A DNA stretch of 32,267 bases. Source: Mycobacterium sp. UM_CSW. GTDB lineage: Bacteria; Actinomycetota; Actinomycetes; Mycobacteriales; Mycobacteriaceae. The position numbers and the translations under genes are program-made. This document shows, piece after piece, positions 17,020 to 25,726 of this stretch. The stretch covers positions 1 through 32,267 of the forward strand of contig NZ_AUWQ01000056.1 of NCBI RefSeq assembly GCF_000455205.1. Reading direction: 5' to 3'. Numbering within the stretch: the stretch's first letter is position 1; every line of letters begins with the position of its first letter. The notes below the pieces were generated by a model, which did no database searches, was not told the DNA's origin, and saw only the letters and a program-made list of their open reading frames with translations.

Positions 17020-19988
17020 CACTGCCCACCGCTCAGTTCGGACCGCGCGGCCGGCGTCAGCTTGCGGAACTGCTCGCTCGTCGCGTCGAAGTACCACGCC
17101 TGGCGCCCCGCCTTCGGGATCCCGGCCGCGCGCAACGCGCTGACGGTCGGACGGTAGGTGGCGCTGAGCGTCAGCTCGGGACACACCTGCACGATGTCCG
17201 GCCCCACCCCGATGGGCAGGTCGCCGACGGCCTCCGTCAGGTCCGCCGCGGTGATGCCGGCCCCGGGCAACAGCGTCACGGCCGCGACCGCCAACTGGCG
17301 GTCGCCCACCGGGACGTTGTAGGTCACCGCGAGGTCGACGCCGTTGATGCAGCTCAGCGCGTCGGTGACCGGCTCGGCGAACACTAGGCCGCGCGCGGTG
17401 TGCACGACCGAGCCGCGCCGGCCCGCCAGCCAGTAGTCGCCGTCGCCGTCGCGGTAGAACAGGTACTCGGTGGAGATCCAGGTGTCGGCGGGGGCGAACA
17501 CCCCCCGCTTGACCGACGCGCTGGGATCGATCGGCCCGCGGGACTGGGCGAGCAGCACCCCCACCTGCAGGGGCTCGGCGCGCTGCACGAAGCCGCGGTC
17601 GTCCTCCAGGATCAGGTCGTGCTCCGCGTCGTAGGCCGCGAGCTCGACGCGCCCCACGCCGGGCAGCGGACGGCCCTTGCTGCCGATCTTGGCGCCGGAC
17701 ACGTTGGCCAGCACCGCCTGTCCGTCGGTGGTGGCGAAGAATTCGACGACGTTGGCGGGCGTGAACGCGTCGAGCACCCGCTGCCACAAACCGGTCGGCA
17801 TGCCCGAGCCGATGAACAGCCGCACCGGATGGTTACCGTGCAGCACGAACGCGGGATCGTCGACGACGTCGCGCAGCATCGCCCAGGTGTAAGACACCAC
17901 CGTCACGCCGTACTGGCGGATCTCCTGGACAAAGCGCTTCGGGTCCAGACCGCGTGACAGCGCGATGCGGGTGCCGCCGACGACCGCGCCGCCGAGACTG
18001 ACCAGCAGGGCCGACTCGTGGTGCAGCGGCGTGAGGCAGTACACCGTGTCGCGGCGGTCCAGGGCGGCCGTCGACGCGGTCCCGAACGCCGACAGCGCCC
18101 ACCGGTAGTTGGTGATCTGCTTGGCCACCAGCTCGCCGCCCGCGGCGGTGAACGCGATGAACGCCAGGTCGCGCGCCAATCCCGGGTTGGGCCGGTACCA
18201 CGCCGGCAGCGTGACCGCGTCTGGGTCGATCTGTTCCATGTCGATGACGTCGCTGTCGTGCGGCAGGTGCAGATCGCGCGACTCACCGCCACCGAGCACC
18301 AGGATCTGACCCGGCAGGTCCCGCGCCGCGTCGAGGTTGGTCGGGTCGGTGAGGATCTCGCTGACTCCCCCGAGCCGCACCGACGCGGCCAGGTCGGCGT
18401 CGGGTCGCATCACCACGGCGACGGCGCCCAGCCGCGACAGCGCGGCGATGGCAACGAGGGCGCTGGGGCGGGTCTCCATCAGCACGCCGACCCGGTCGCC
18501 CTGGCGCACCCCCACCTCGATCAGGCCGCGGACGACGTTGTTAATGCGCCGGTTGACCGCCTCGTAGGTGTGCACGCGCCCGTCGAACAACAGGAACTCG
18601 CCCTGCGGGGCGTCGCGCGCCTGCTCCTCGATGATGCGGCCCAGCGAGATCCGGGTGTGGTCGTTGATCTGCCCGAGCCGCACCAGCCGGGGCAGCGTGC
18701 GGATGGTCTCGACGGCCAGTGTGCGCATCGACTTGTTGGCCGCGACGACCGTGCTGGCCGCTCCGCGCACCGCCCCGATCGCCGCCTCGGACACCTCGCC
18801 GATGCCGTGCGTGATCCTCGAACTCATCGCGACACCGCTGTCGGTGTGCTCGATCGGCTGATCGGCCATCAGGTCGATGCCGCTCGGCTTGTCCCCGCCC
18901 GTCGACAGCCAGCGCACCCACTCGGCGACGGTGGGCCAGCTCTCGCGCGCCGCCCGGGATCCGACCACAAGACCGAAATGCCCTGTGCGGATTAGGCGTT
19001 CGTAGACCTCGGCGTTGGGCGCCGCCCGCCGGATGCCGCGCACCGAGGCCGGCTGCCCGATGTCGTCCACCTCGCCGACGAAGGCCAGCACCGGGCAGGT
19101 GATGTCGGTGAGCGTGACCATCTGGCCGTTGATCGCGAAGCCACCGGTCATCATGCGGTTGTGCGCGATGAACTGCTTGAGCAGCTCGGAGATCGCCGGG
19201 CCCGACCACGCGATCCAGCCTTCGCGCTCGAGGAACCGGCGCTGTTGTTCACGCGGCAGCAGCGCCTCGCGGTCGTGCAGCTGGCGCACGAAGTCCACCC
19301 GGGCCTTGGCCGTCTTGAGCGGGTCCATCATCTGAAAACCGGCCCGCGCCATCCAACTTGGGATGGCCATCCGGCTGAAGACGTGGTCGGCCATGAAGTT
19401 CGCGGCCGGCGCGGCGAAGTTTGCCGGGATGCCCATGGGCAGGGCCGCCAGCGTGTCCACCGGCGACCCGAACGCGACGATGCTGGCGATGTTCTTCGAA
19501 CGCCGGTACGCCGCAGCCTGATAGCACCACATCCCGCCCTGCGAATAGCCCACCAGATGCACATCGCTGCCCGTGACGTCCTTCACGGTGTCGACGGCCT
19601 GGCTGAGCGCGACGATGTGGTCGGCCAGATTGCGGCGCATGCCGCCCTCGACCTTGTCCGGCGAACCGAAGTCGATGACCCAGGGATCCAGCCCCCCAGC
19701 GTGCAGGATTCCCACCGCGCCGTCGTCCCTCGTGACGTCCCACATGTCCGCCGACATCATCATCGGGTGGACCATCAGGACGGGCGGGCCCACCGGAGGC
19801 TGCCCGGGCCGGCTGTCCGGGGGGAAATACCGGCGCAGCTTGTACATCGGGACGCTCTCGACGATCTGGGATGGCGACGGCACCGTGCCGGTTTCCAAGC
19901 CCCCCAGCCGCAAGACCTCTAACCCGTTCTGTGCCGTGGCGACCAGCCGTTCGACCGGACGCGTGACCATCGAAAAATTGAGATCCAC
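17019..19988 (-). CDS. Lipase / acyl-CoA ligase-like fusion protein (Rv1683-like)
   Basis: A 989-residue two-domain protein. Residues 1 to about 370 form an alpha/beta hydrolase related to PHA synthases: lipase box GYSQGG (Ser149), Asp309 in VDDIG, and His337 in TGHFG. From about 440 to the end is an adenylate-forming (AMP-binding) domain, with LLFDGRVHTYEAVNRR, GVLMETRP and HHESALLVSLGGAVVGG segments. Its P-loop is degenerate (FTAAGGELVAKQ at 613-624 instead of a T/S-G-rich TGxPK loop), and the usual C-terminal catalytic Lys motif is not evident. The M. tuberculosis/BCG orthologue has been linked to triacylglycerol turnover. The GTG at 19988 is chosen for AGGGAG 5 bases upstream; a GTG at 20030 would add 14 residues. 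Confidence 0.93.
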   Translation of the reverse strand: MDLNFSMVTRPVERLVATAQNGLEVLRLGGLETGTVPSPSQIVESVPMYKLRRYFPPDSRPGQPPVGPPVLMVHPMMMSADMWDVTRDDGAVGILHAGGLDPWVIDFGSPDKVEGGMRRNLADHIVALSQAVDTVKDVTGSDVHLVGYSQGGMWCYQAAAYRRSKNIASIVAFGSPVDTLAALPMGIPANFAAPAANFMADHVFSRMAIPSWMARAGFQMMDPLKTAKARVDFVRQLHDREALLPREQQRRFLEREGWIAWSGPAISELLKQFIAHNRMMTGGFAINGQMVTLTDITCPVLAFVGEVDDIGQPASVRGIRRAAPNAEVYERLIRTGHFGLVVGSRAARESWPTVAEWVRWLSTGGDKPSGIDLMADQPIEHTDSGVAMSSRITHGIGEVSEAAIGAVRGAASTVVAANKSMRTLAVETIRTLPRLVRLGQINDHTRISLGRIIEEQARDAPQGEFLLFDGRVHTYEAVNRRINNVVRGLIEVGVRQGDRVGVLMETRPSALVAIAALSRLGAVAVVMRPDADLAASVRLGGVSEILTDPTNLDAARDLPGQILVLGGGESRDLHLPHDSDVIDMEQIDPDAVTLPAWYRPNPGLARDLAFIAFTAAGGELVAKQITNYRWALSAFGTASTAALDRRDTVYCLTPLHHESALLVSLGGAVVGGTRIALSRGLDPKRFVQEIRQYGVTVVSYTWAMLRDVVDDPAFVLHGNHPVRLFIGSGMPTGLWQRVLDAFTPANVVEFFATTDGQAVLANVSGAKIGSKGRPLPGVGRVELAAYDAEHDLILEDDRGFVQRAEPLQVGVLLAQSRGPIDPSASVKRGVFAPADTWISTEYLFYRDGDGDYWLAGRRGSVVHTARGLVFAEPVTDALSCINGVDLAVTYNVPVGDRQLAVAAVTLLPGAGITAADLTEAVGDLPIGVGPDIVQVCPELTLSATYRPTVSALRAAGIPKAGRQAWYFDATSEQFRKLTPAARSELSGGQ

Positions 19989-20103
19989 CGCTGCTCCCTG
20001 ACTCTTGACAGCTCCGCCATCATGGCACACCGGCGCCCCCGGCGGTTCTGGTCAGGCTGTTTGCCCGCGGGCGGCCCCAGCGCGGCTCGATGGGCGTATC
20101 GAA

Positions 20104-20475
20104 TTAGTCGAGCCCGTAAATTCTTCGGCCGCTCCGTGCCCCTTCACCGGTGCCGAATCCGCACGGGTCGCTGTCGGCCATGCGCCGCAGCCGCTGCGCC
20201 ATCCGGCGATCCTCCGCCGCGTAGTCGCGGTGCCGAACCGCGTGGCCCCGCCACTCGTCGGCGCGGCGACCGTCGCGCCGGGCCGCCTCGTCATACGCTT
20301 TCGCGGTTCGCTCGTGACTGTCCGCCGAAACGTCCAGGCTGCTCGCCGCGGATCGCTGTGCCGCCCTGGCCAGCCGCCGCGCCTGCTCGGCCCGCCGGCC
20401 GGCGCGCAACGCGTCCTCGGCGCCCCACGCCTCGGGACCAGATTCGGCCTGGAGTCCGTTGTCTGCATTGACCAT
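20104..20475 (-). CDS. Small highly charged mycobacterial protein of unknown function
   Basis: A 123-residue hydrophilic protein, very rich in Arg, Ala, Asp and Glu, likely all helical, with DSHERTAKAYDEAA followed by HAVRHRDYAAEDRRMAQRLRRMA. It has no signal, membrane segment or cysteine cluster (one Cys). I have a sense of similar short proteins in other mycobacteria but no known function. The second of two tandem ATGs (20475) is preferred because GAAAGGA lies 7 bases before it. It lies 115 bp before the lipase/ligase gene on the same strand. Confidence 0.7.
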   Translation of the reverse strand: MVNADNGLQAESGPEAWGAEDALRAGRRAEQARRLARAAQRSAASSLDVSADSHERTAKAYDEAARRDGRRADEWRGHAVRHRDYAAEDRRMAQRLRRMADSDPCGFGTGEGARSGRRIYGLD

Positions 20476-20478
20476 CAT

Positions 20479-20963
20479 CCGGTCCTTTCTCGAGCGCAGG
20501 ATTGCCCGGTTGTCGCGGCTGAAACCGGTCCGCGCCGACTAATCGGCGAAGGATGACTTGCGTTGCCCCCCATGGCTTAGCGCCACCGGTGACCTGGCGC
20601 GGAATTCAATGGTTAGCCCCGGCGAATCCGGGTACTTAACCGGAGCGCAAGGGTTTGCGACGCATGTCTGCATGCCGTCACGACCACCTCGGTTGAAACA
20701 CGCAGCTGGGCGCTTAGCCGGTCCTGTGGCCAGCCACCTCGACTCGATCACGCGAGCGGCGTCGTAGGGGCGGCTGTCCGAGCGTGTTTTCCTGCAGGAG
20801 TGAGGTGCCCCAATGGGCAGACGGCGGGCTTCCACCACGAGCGCCCCTTGGCGCGGAACGTCGACACGATTCACCGGTTCAGGACGCTTCACCCGCGTTC
20901 GCCATCACAACGCGTTCAATCCGGGTCGCTGAGGCCCGGCCGACCCCAGGAAGAGGAACTCAA
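20479..20963. other. 485-bp intergenic region between divergent genes
   Basis: No convincing gene was found. It contains the Shine-Dalgarno of the leftward small gene (about 20482-20488), a small dyad CCGGTT/AACCGG (20506-20511/20523-20528), a possible SigF-type promoter at 20611-20635 facing right, and at its right end AGGAAGAGGAA before the ATG at 20964. Short frames at 20558-20767 and 20813-20932 lack support. The length suggests regulation of the rightward cluster. Confidence 0.6.
20611..20635 (+). promoter_or_regulatory. Possible SigF-type promoter for oxidoreductase cluster
   Basis: GGTTA at 20611-20615 and GGGTAC at 20630-20635 resemble the mycobacterial SigF elements GGTTT and GGGTA. 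The spacer is 14 bases; 15-17 is usual, so the match is imperfect. It would give a leader of about 320 bases before the first gene of the rightward run. Stress-sigma control would suit the metabolic genes downstream, but this is inference. Confidence 0.25.
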
Positions 20964-21446
20964 ATGATGTTGCTGGACAACGCCGGACGGCGCCGGGGCG
21001 GCGGTGCAGGGCAGGTGGCCGAGCGCGCGTTGTACGACGTCGCGCACGGTCGCTTCGAACGCTCCCTGTCGGGGCTGACGGCAATCGCGGCCCTCGTCAC
21101 CACCGCGGAAATCTATTTCGAACACTACAAGGCCAGCTTCGGCAACAAATGGATGTGGAGCCCGATCGTCGTCACCCCGCCGGTGGTCGTCGCCGGCATC
21201 GGCGGGGTGTTCTCACGCCGCTGGGCCAAAATCTGGCTGCCGATCACCGCGGGCGTCTACACGGCCAACGGGCTGATGGGTGAATACCTGCACGCGCGCG
21301 GCGTCGCGCGCAAACCGGGCGGGTGGAAGAACGCGTCCTACAACGTGCCGATGGGCCCGCCGATCGCTGCGCCCGGATTGATGTGCATGGTCGGCGGAAT
21401 GGGCCTGCTGGCCTCGATCCTGCGCCGCGAACGCTTCCGGCGATAA
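20964..21446 (+). CDS. Four-helix membrane protein of unknown family
   Basis: A 160-residue protein with a basic N-terminus (RRRGGGAGQ) and about four hydrophobic segments (near 34-50, 68-86, 92-112 and 134-152), ending in a positively charged RRERFRR tail. Aromatic-rich loops (YFEHYKASFGNKWMW) lie between the first two. No catalytic or cofactor motif (no heme-ligating CxxCH or Cys pair) is seen. The ATG at 20964 has a strong AGGAAGAGGAA upstream. It heads the oxidoreductase cluster and could anchor the next two proteins to the membrane, but that is only inferred from gene order. Confidence 0.8.
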   Translation: MMLLDNAGRRRGGGAGQVAERALYDVAHGRFERSLSGLTAIAALVTTAEIYFEHYKASFGNKWMWSPIVVTPPVVVAGIGGVFSRRWAKIWLPITAGVYTANGLMGEYLHARGVARKPGGWKNASYNVPMGPPIAAPGLMCMVGGMGLLASILRRERFRR

Positions 21447-21471
21447 CGACGGATTGCGAGAGATTTTCACA

Positions 21472-22215
21472 ATGGCCGACACCTCTCTCCCCGACCACCT
21501 GCCCAACCTGCGCCCCGACCGCCAGCCGCCGCACCCGTCGTGGCTTCCGAAGCAACGCCGCGGCATCACGCCCCAAATGATCGGGCGCTACCCCGATTTC
21601 GACGTTCTTCAGACCGCCGACACGTGGGACGACGCCACCCGCAAGGTGGTCCTGGCGCGGCTGGAACCGCCCGGTCCCCTGCGGTTTTTCACCGCCGAGC
21701 AGGAACCCTGCCTGCGCGCGTTTTGTGACACCGTGCTGGCGCAGGACTGTGAGCCGCGGGTGCCGGTGGCCGAGTCGGTGGACTCCAAGCTCGCCGACGG
21801 ACGCCTCGACGGCTACCAGTACGCCGACATGCCCGACGACCGCGACACCTGGCGACTGGTGCTGCGCGCGCTCGACGAGACGGCCGCCCGCCGCTACGGC
21901 AAGGCGTTCGCCGAAGCCGACCCCGCCGCCCGCGAAGCGATCGTCGAGCAGTTCTCGCAGGGCGAGCTGGAGGGCGGGACCTGGGACCGGCTGAACGTCA
22001 AGCGCGCCTGGTCGGTGTGCATGCGAATGACGCTGTCCGGCTTCTACTCCCATCCCTGGGCCTGGAACGAGATCGGCTTCGGCGGCCCGGCCTACCCGCG
22101 CGGGTTCATGCGTCTCGGCGGTGCTACCGGGCCGGCCGCGGCGCGCGAGCCGTTCGAGACCCGTGGCGCCACCGACGAGGATCCCGTGCGGGTCGTGCGA
22201 AGCGATGAGCTGTGA
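21472..22215 (+). CDS. Gluconate 2-dehydrogenase subunit 3-like protein
   Basis: A 247-residue protein of the gluconate 2-dehydrogenase subunit 3 type, partner of GMC flavoprotein dehydrogenases: FFTAEQEPCLRAFCDTVLAQD is the usual opening of the fold, and GFYSHPWAWNEIGFGGPAYPRGF near the end is the family's C-terminal motif. Classical members carry a Tat signal and work in the periplasm; this one starts with a Pro-rich hydrophilic stretch and no signal. The stop overlaps the start of the GMC gene (TGATG), fitting a two-subunit enzyme. No cytochrome c subunit is encoded nearby. The ATG at 21472 has GAGAGA about 9 bases upstream. Confidence 0.87.
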   Translation: MADTSLPDHLPNLRPDRQPPHPSWLPKQRRGITPQMIGRYPDFDVLQTADTWDDATRKVVLARLEPPGPLRFFTAEQEPCLRAFCDTVLAQDCEPRVPVAESVDSKLADGRLDGYQYADMPDDRDTWRLVLRALDETAARRYGKAFAEADPAAREAIVEQFSQGELEGGTWDRLNVKRAWSVCMRMTLSGFYSHPWAWNEIGFGGPAYPRGFMRLGGATGPAAAREPFETRGATDEDPVRVVRSDEL

Positions 22216-23924
22216 TGGGCGACTTCCTGCGCGGTGTGCTCAAGGGAGCGGTGGGGCCGAGGGACAACGACTCCCGCTTCCTGCTCGACGTCCATTCCCG
22301 CGACCTGCCCGGCGAGAAGACCATGTGCCGCTATCGCGACGACGACGAGGTCGACCTGGTGGTGGTCGGGGCCGGCGCGGGCGGCTCGGTGCTCGCGCAG
22401 CGGCTGGCCCGCGCGGGGTGGCGGGTGGTGATCCTCGAAGCCGGACCATTCTGGCATCCCGACGAGGACTGGGTCTCCGACGAAGCCGGCTCGCACGACC
22501 TGTACTGGACCCAGAAGCGCATCATCGGCGGCGCCCACCCGATTGAGTTGGGCAAGAACAACTCCGGGCGCGGGGTGGGCGGCTCGATGGTCCACTACGC
22601 CGGCTACTGTCCGCGCTTCCACCCCAGCGACTTCGCCACCCACACCCTCGACGGGGTCGGGGCGGACTGGCCCATCGGCTACGAAGACATCCGCCCGCAC
22701 TACGAGCGCGTCGAGCTCGAGTTGCCGGTGGCCGGCCAAAACTGGCCCTGGGGCTATCCCCACCGATATTCCTTTGCCCCACATCCTATTTCGGGAGCGG
22801 CCGCCAAACTGTGGGAGGGCGCGCTGAAGCTCGGCATCGAGATGCGCGTCGGGCCCGTCGGCATCGTCAACGGCACCTTCGGCAACCGCCCGCACTGCAT
22901 CTACCGCGGCTATTGCCTGCAGGGCTGCAAGGTCAACGCCAAGGCCAGCCCGTACGTCACGCACCTGCCGGACGCGCTGGCCCACGCCGTGGAGATCCGT
23001 GCCAACTGCATGGCCGCCCGCGTCGAACTCGACGAGAGCGGCGCCGCGCGCGGGGTGGTGTACTACGACGAGGCCGGCGGGACCGAACGCCTGCAACGCG
23101 CGAAAGCCGTTGCCGTCGCCGGCTATTCCATCGAAACGCCCCGCCTGCTGCTCAACTCCGTCAGCGACCGATTCCCGAATGGGTTGGGCAACAACGACGA
23201 TCAGGTCGGGCGTTATGTCATGGTGCAGGGCGCCACGCAGTCGGCGGGCCGGTGGTCAGAGGAGGTCCGGATGTACAAGGCGCCTCCCCCGGAGGTGTCG
23301 TCCGAACAGTTCTACGAGACGGACCCCGCGCGCGGATTCGCCCGCGGCTTTTCCATCCAGACCGTGTCGCCCATGCCCATCGGCTGGGCCGAACACGTGA
23401 TGGCCGAAGGGCATTGGGGCCGCGCGCTGCGCGAGTACATGCGCGACTACAACCACTGGGCGACCATCGGCGTGCTCAACGAGCTGTTGCCGCGGCCGGA
23501 CAACCGGGTCACCCTCGCGGACGAGACCGACCCGTACGGCATCCCGGTGGCCCGGTTCGACTACAGCCTGTGCGACAACGACAAGGCCAACATGGCCTAC
23601 TCCACCAAGGTGATCGGTGACATCCTCGATGCTGCCGACGCCCAAGACAAGCTCACCATCGAACGGTTCGCCCACCTGATCGGCGGCGCCCGCATGGGGA
23701 CCAGCCCGGAGAACTCGGTCGTCGACTCCGATCACCGCGTGTGGGGCGTGCCGAACCTGTTCCTCGCCGACGGCTCGGTCTGCCCGACGCAGGGCTCGGC
23801 GAACCCGGCGCTGACCATCATGGCGTTGGCCTCGCGGCTGGCCGAGCGGATGGCGGGGGGCAAGATTCCCTCCGGCCCGGCCGGCGCCGCCGGCGGGCGG
23901 TCGAAGGTGGCGGCGCGTGGCTGA
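22215..23924 (+). CDS. GMC-family FAD-dependent oxidoreductase (large subunit)
   Basis: A 569-residue flavoprotein of the glucose-methanol-choline family, membrane gluconate/sugar dehydrogenase branch. FAD-binding motif GAGAGG at 52-57 is followed by EAG at 76-78; a cysteine motif (Cys228, Cys234, Cys238) follows the pattern seen in this branch; the catalytic His/Asn pair is probably His487 (AHLIGG) and Asn530 (SANPALT). No signal peptide: about 45 hydrophilic residues precede the Rossmann fold. It probably oxidises a sugar, sugar acid or alcohol and passes electrons on via the subunit 3 partner; the substrate cannot be read from sequence. ATG 22215 overlaps the preceding stop; GTG 22212 is an alternative. 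Confidence 0.92.
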   Translation: MGDFLRGVLKGAVGPRDNDSRFLLDVHSRDLPGEKTMCRYRDDDEVDLVVVGAGAGGSVLAQRLARAGWRVVILEAGPFWHPDEDWVSDEAGSHDLYWTQKRIIGGAHPIELGKNNSGRGVGGSMVHYAGYCPRFHPSDFATHTLDGVGADWPIGYEDIRPHYERVELELPVAGQNWPWGYPHRYSFAPHPISGAAAKLWEGALKLGIEMRVGPVGIVNGTFGNRPHCIYRGYCLQGCKVNAKASPYVTHLPDALAHAVEIRANCMAARVELDESGAARGVVYYDEAGGTERLQRAKAVAVAGYSIETPRLLLNSVSDRFPNGLGNNDDQVGRYVMVQGATQSAGRWSEEVRMYKAPPPEVSSEQFYETDPARGFARGFSIQTVSPMPIGWAEHVMAEGHWGRALREYMRDYNHWATIGVLNELLPRPDNRVTLADETDPYGIPVARFDYSLCDNDKANMAYSTKVIGDILDAADAQDKLTIERFAHLIGGARMGTSPENSVVDSDHRVWGVPNLFLADGSVCPTQGSANPALTIMALASRLAERMAGGKIPSGPAGAAGGRSKVAARG

Positions 23925-25707
23925 GCAGACGATCGACGTCGACGCGGCCTACGCGCCGCGGGTGCTGCGCGAGTATGCGCTGCTGGCCGACGGCGAGCGC
24001 GGCGCGTTGATCGGCCCGCAGGGCGACGTGGCGTGGATGTGCACGCCGCGGTGGGATTCCGAGGCCGTGTTCTCCAATCTGATTGGCGGCGACGGGGTTT
24101 ACGCGGTAACCCCGACGGACGTGCGGAACGTATGGGGCGGCTACTACGAGCCGGGCACCCTGATCTGGCGCAGCCGGTGGACCACCCGCGACGGGATCGT
24201 CGAGTGCCGCGAGGCGCTGGCCTTCCCCGGCGACCCCGAGCAGGTGGTGCTGCTGCGGCGGCTGACGGGCTGCCGCGGGAACTCGCGGGTGCGGGTGCTC
24301 TTGGCGCCGAGCGCCGGGTTCGGCCGTCACGGACCCGGCCAGGCCAGCCTCGACGACGGAATCTGGAGCGGCCGGTCCGGGCGGTTGCGGTGGCGGTGGT
24401 CCGGCGGCCGCGACGCGCACCCCGTCAAATCCGCCCACGGCCGCGGCGAACCGTTGCTGTGCGACATCACCATCGACGAGGGCGCCCATCACGACCTGGT
24501 GCTGGAGCTGTCCGAACGCGCGCTGCCCGACCGGCCACCCGACCCCGACATCGCCTGGGACGCAACCGCAGCCACCTGGCACCGCAGCGTGCCCCAGCTG
24601 GACGACACCATCGCGCCCCGCGACGCGCGTCACTCCTACGCCGTGCTGCGCGGGCTGACCAGCAGCGGCGGCGGCATGGTCGCGGCCGCCACCATGAGCC
24701 TGCCGGAACGCGCGCACACCAACCAGAACTACGACTACCGCTACGCCTGGATCCGCGACCAGGCGTACGCCGGCCTAGCCGCGGGCACCGTCGGCGCGCC
24801 CGAGCTGCTAGACCAGGCGGTCGAGTTCGTCGGCGCCCGGCTGCTCCAGGACGGCCCGCACCTCAAACCCGCCTACACCGTCACGGGCGGTTCGGTGCCG
24901 AGCGAAGAGGCCCTCGACCTGCCCGGCTACCCGGGCGGCACCGACAAGGTCGGCAACCGGGTCAACCAGCAATTCCAGCTCGACGTCTTCGGCGAGGCGC
25001 TGCAGCTGTTGGCCATGGCCGCGAAGGCCGACCGGCTCGACGCTGAGGGCTGGCGCGCCGCGCAGGCCGCCATCAGCGCGATCGAAAAGCGTTGGCGCGA
25101 ACCGGATGCCGGCGTCTGGGAAATCGACGACGAGCTGTGGACGCAGTCCCGCCTGGCCTGCGTGGCCGGGCTGCGCGCCATCGCGAAGGTGGCCGGCGCC
25201 GGTCCCGAGCTCGCCGCCTCCGCGTCGCTGGCCGACGCGATCCTGGCCGAGACCGCGTCGTCCAGCGTGCACCCGCACGGCTACTGGCAGCGCAGCCCGC
25301 GGCTCGCCGGGGTCGACGCTTCGCTGCTCTTGCCGCCGGTGCGCGGTGCGGTGTCCGCGGACGATCCCCGCACCCGGGCGACGCTGGACGCCGTTCGCCG
25401 GGAACTCGCGCGCGACGGCTACGTCTACCGCTTTCGGCACGACGAACGTGACCTCGGCGATGCCGAGGGGGCGTTCCTGCTGTGCGGATTCATGATGGCG
25501 CTGGCCGAAGACCAACTGGGCCATGCGGATTGCGCGATGCGCTGGTTCGAACGCAACCGCGCCGCCTGCGGCCCGCCCGGGCTGCTGTGCGAGGAATACG
25601 ACGTCAGGCAGCGCCAGCTGCGCGGCAACCTGCCGCAAGCGTTCGCGCACGCCTTGCTGCTGGAATGCACGGCCACCCTCGCCGAAGAGACCGTGCACCA
25701 GGACTGA
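23917..25707 (+). CDS. GH15-family glycosidase (glucoamylase/trehalase-like)
   Basis: A 596-residue cytoplasmic enzyme. Residues 1-230 form the N-terminal beta-sandwich domain of bacterial GH15 enzymes, and 240-590 the (alpha/alpha)6 barrel. YDYRYAWIRD at 272-281 is a GH15 hallmark. Glu402 in GVWE and Glu559/560 in GLLCEEYD are the likely general acid and base, and GNLPQAFAH at 570-578 is a further family motif. Mycobacterial GH15 proteins include trehalases, so trehalose or another alpha-glucoside is a fair guess. The GTG at 23917 overlaps the GMC stop by 8 bp and has AAGGTGG just upstream. No signal peptide. Confidence 0.93.
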   Translation: MAEQTIDVDAAYAPRVLREYALLADGERGALIGPQGDVAWMCTPRWDSEAVFSNLIGGDGVYAVTPTDVRNVWGGYYEPGTLIWRSRWTTRDGIVECREALAFPGDPEQVVLLRRLTGCRGNSRVRVLLAPSAGFGRHGPGQASLDDGIWSGRSGRLRWRWSGGRDAHPVKSAHGRGEPLLCDITIDEGAHHDLVLELSERALPDRPPDPDIAWDATAATWHRSVPQLDDTIAPRDARHSYAVLRGLTSSGGGMVAAATMSLPERAHTNQNYDYRYAWIRDQAYAGLAAGTVGAPELLDQAVEFVGARLLQDGPHLKPAYTVTGGSVPSEEALDLPGYPGGTDKVGNRVNQQFQLDVFGEALQLLAMAAKADRLDAEGWRAAQAAISAIEKRWREPDAGVWEIDDELWTQSRLACVAGLRAIAKVAGAGPELAASASLADAILAETASSSVHPHGYWQRSPRLAGVDASLLLPPVRGAVSADDPRTRATLDAVRRELARDGYVYRFRHDERDLGDAEGAFLLCGFMMALAEDQLGHADCAMRWFERNRAACGPPGLLCEEYDVRQRQLRGNLPQAFAHALLLECTATLAEETVHQD

Positions 25708-25726
25708 ACGAGAGGAGATTCGGGCG

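Noticed and set aside
20063-20072. GCCCGCGGGC palindrome (also at 12183-12192)
   Set aside because: Expected by chance in such G+C-rich DNA; the second copy is inside a coding region.
20558-20767. 69-codon plus-strand frame in the intergenic region
   Set aside because: No good ribosome binding site, no motif, and it covers the SigF-like element.
20813-20932. 39-codon frame starting ATGGGCAGACGG upstream of the membrane protein gene
   Set aside because: AGGAG lies too far upstream, the sequence is basic and featureless, and no conservation can be checked; it may be chance.
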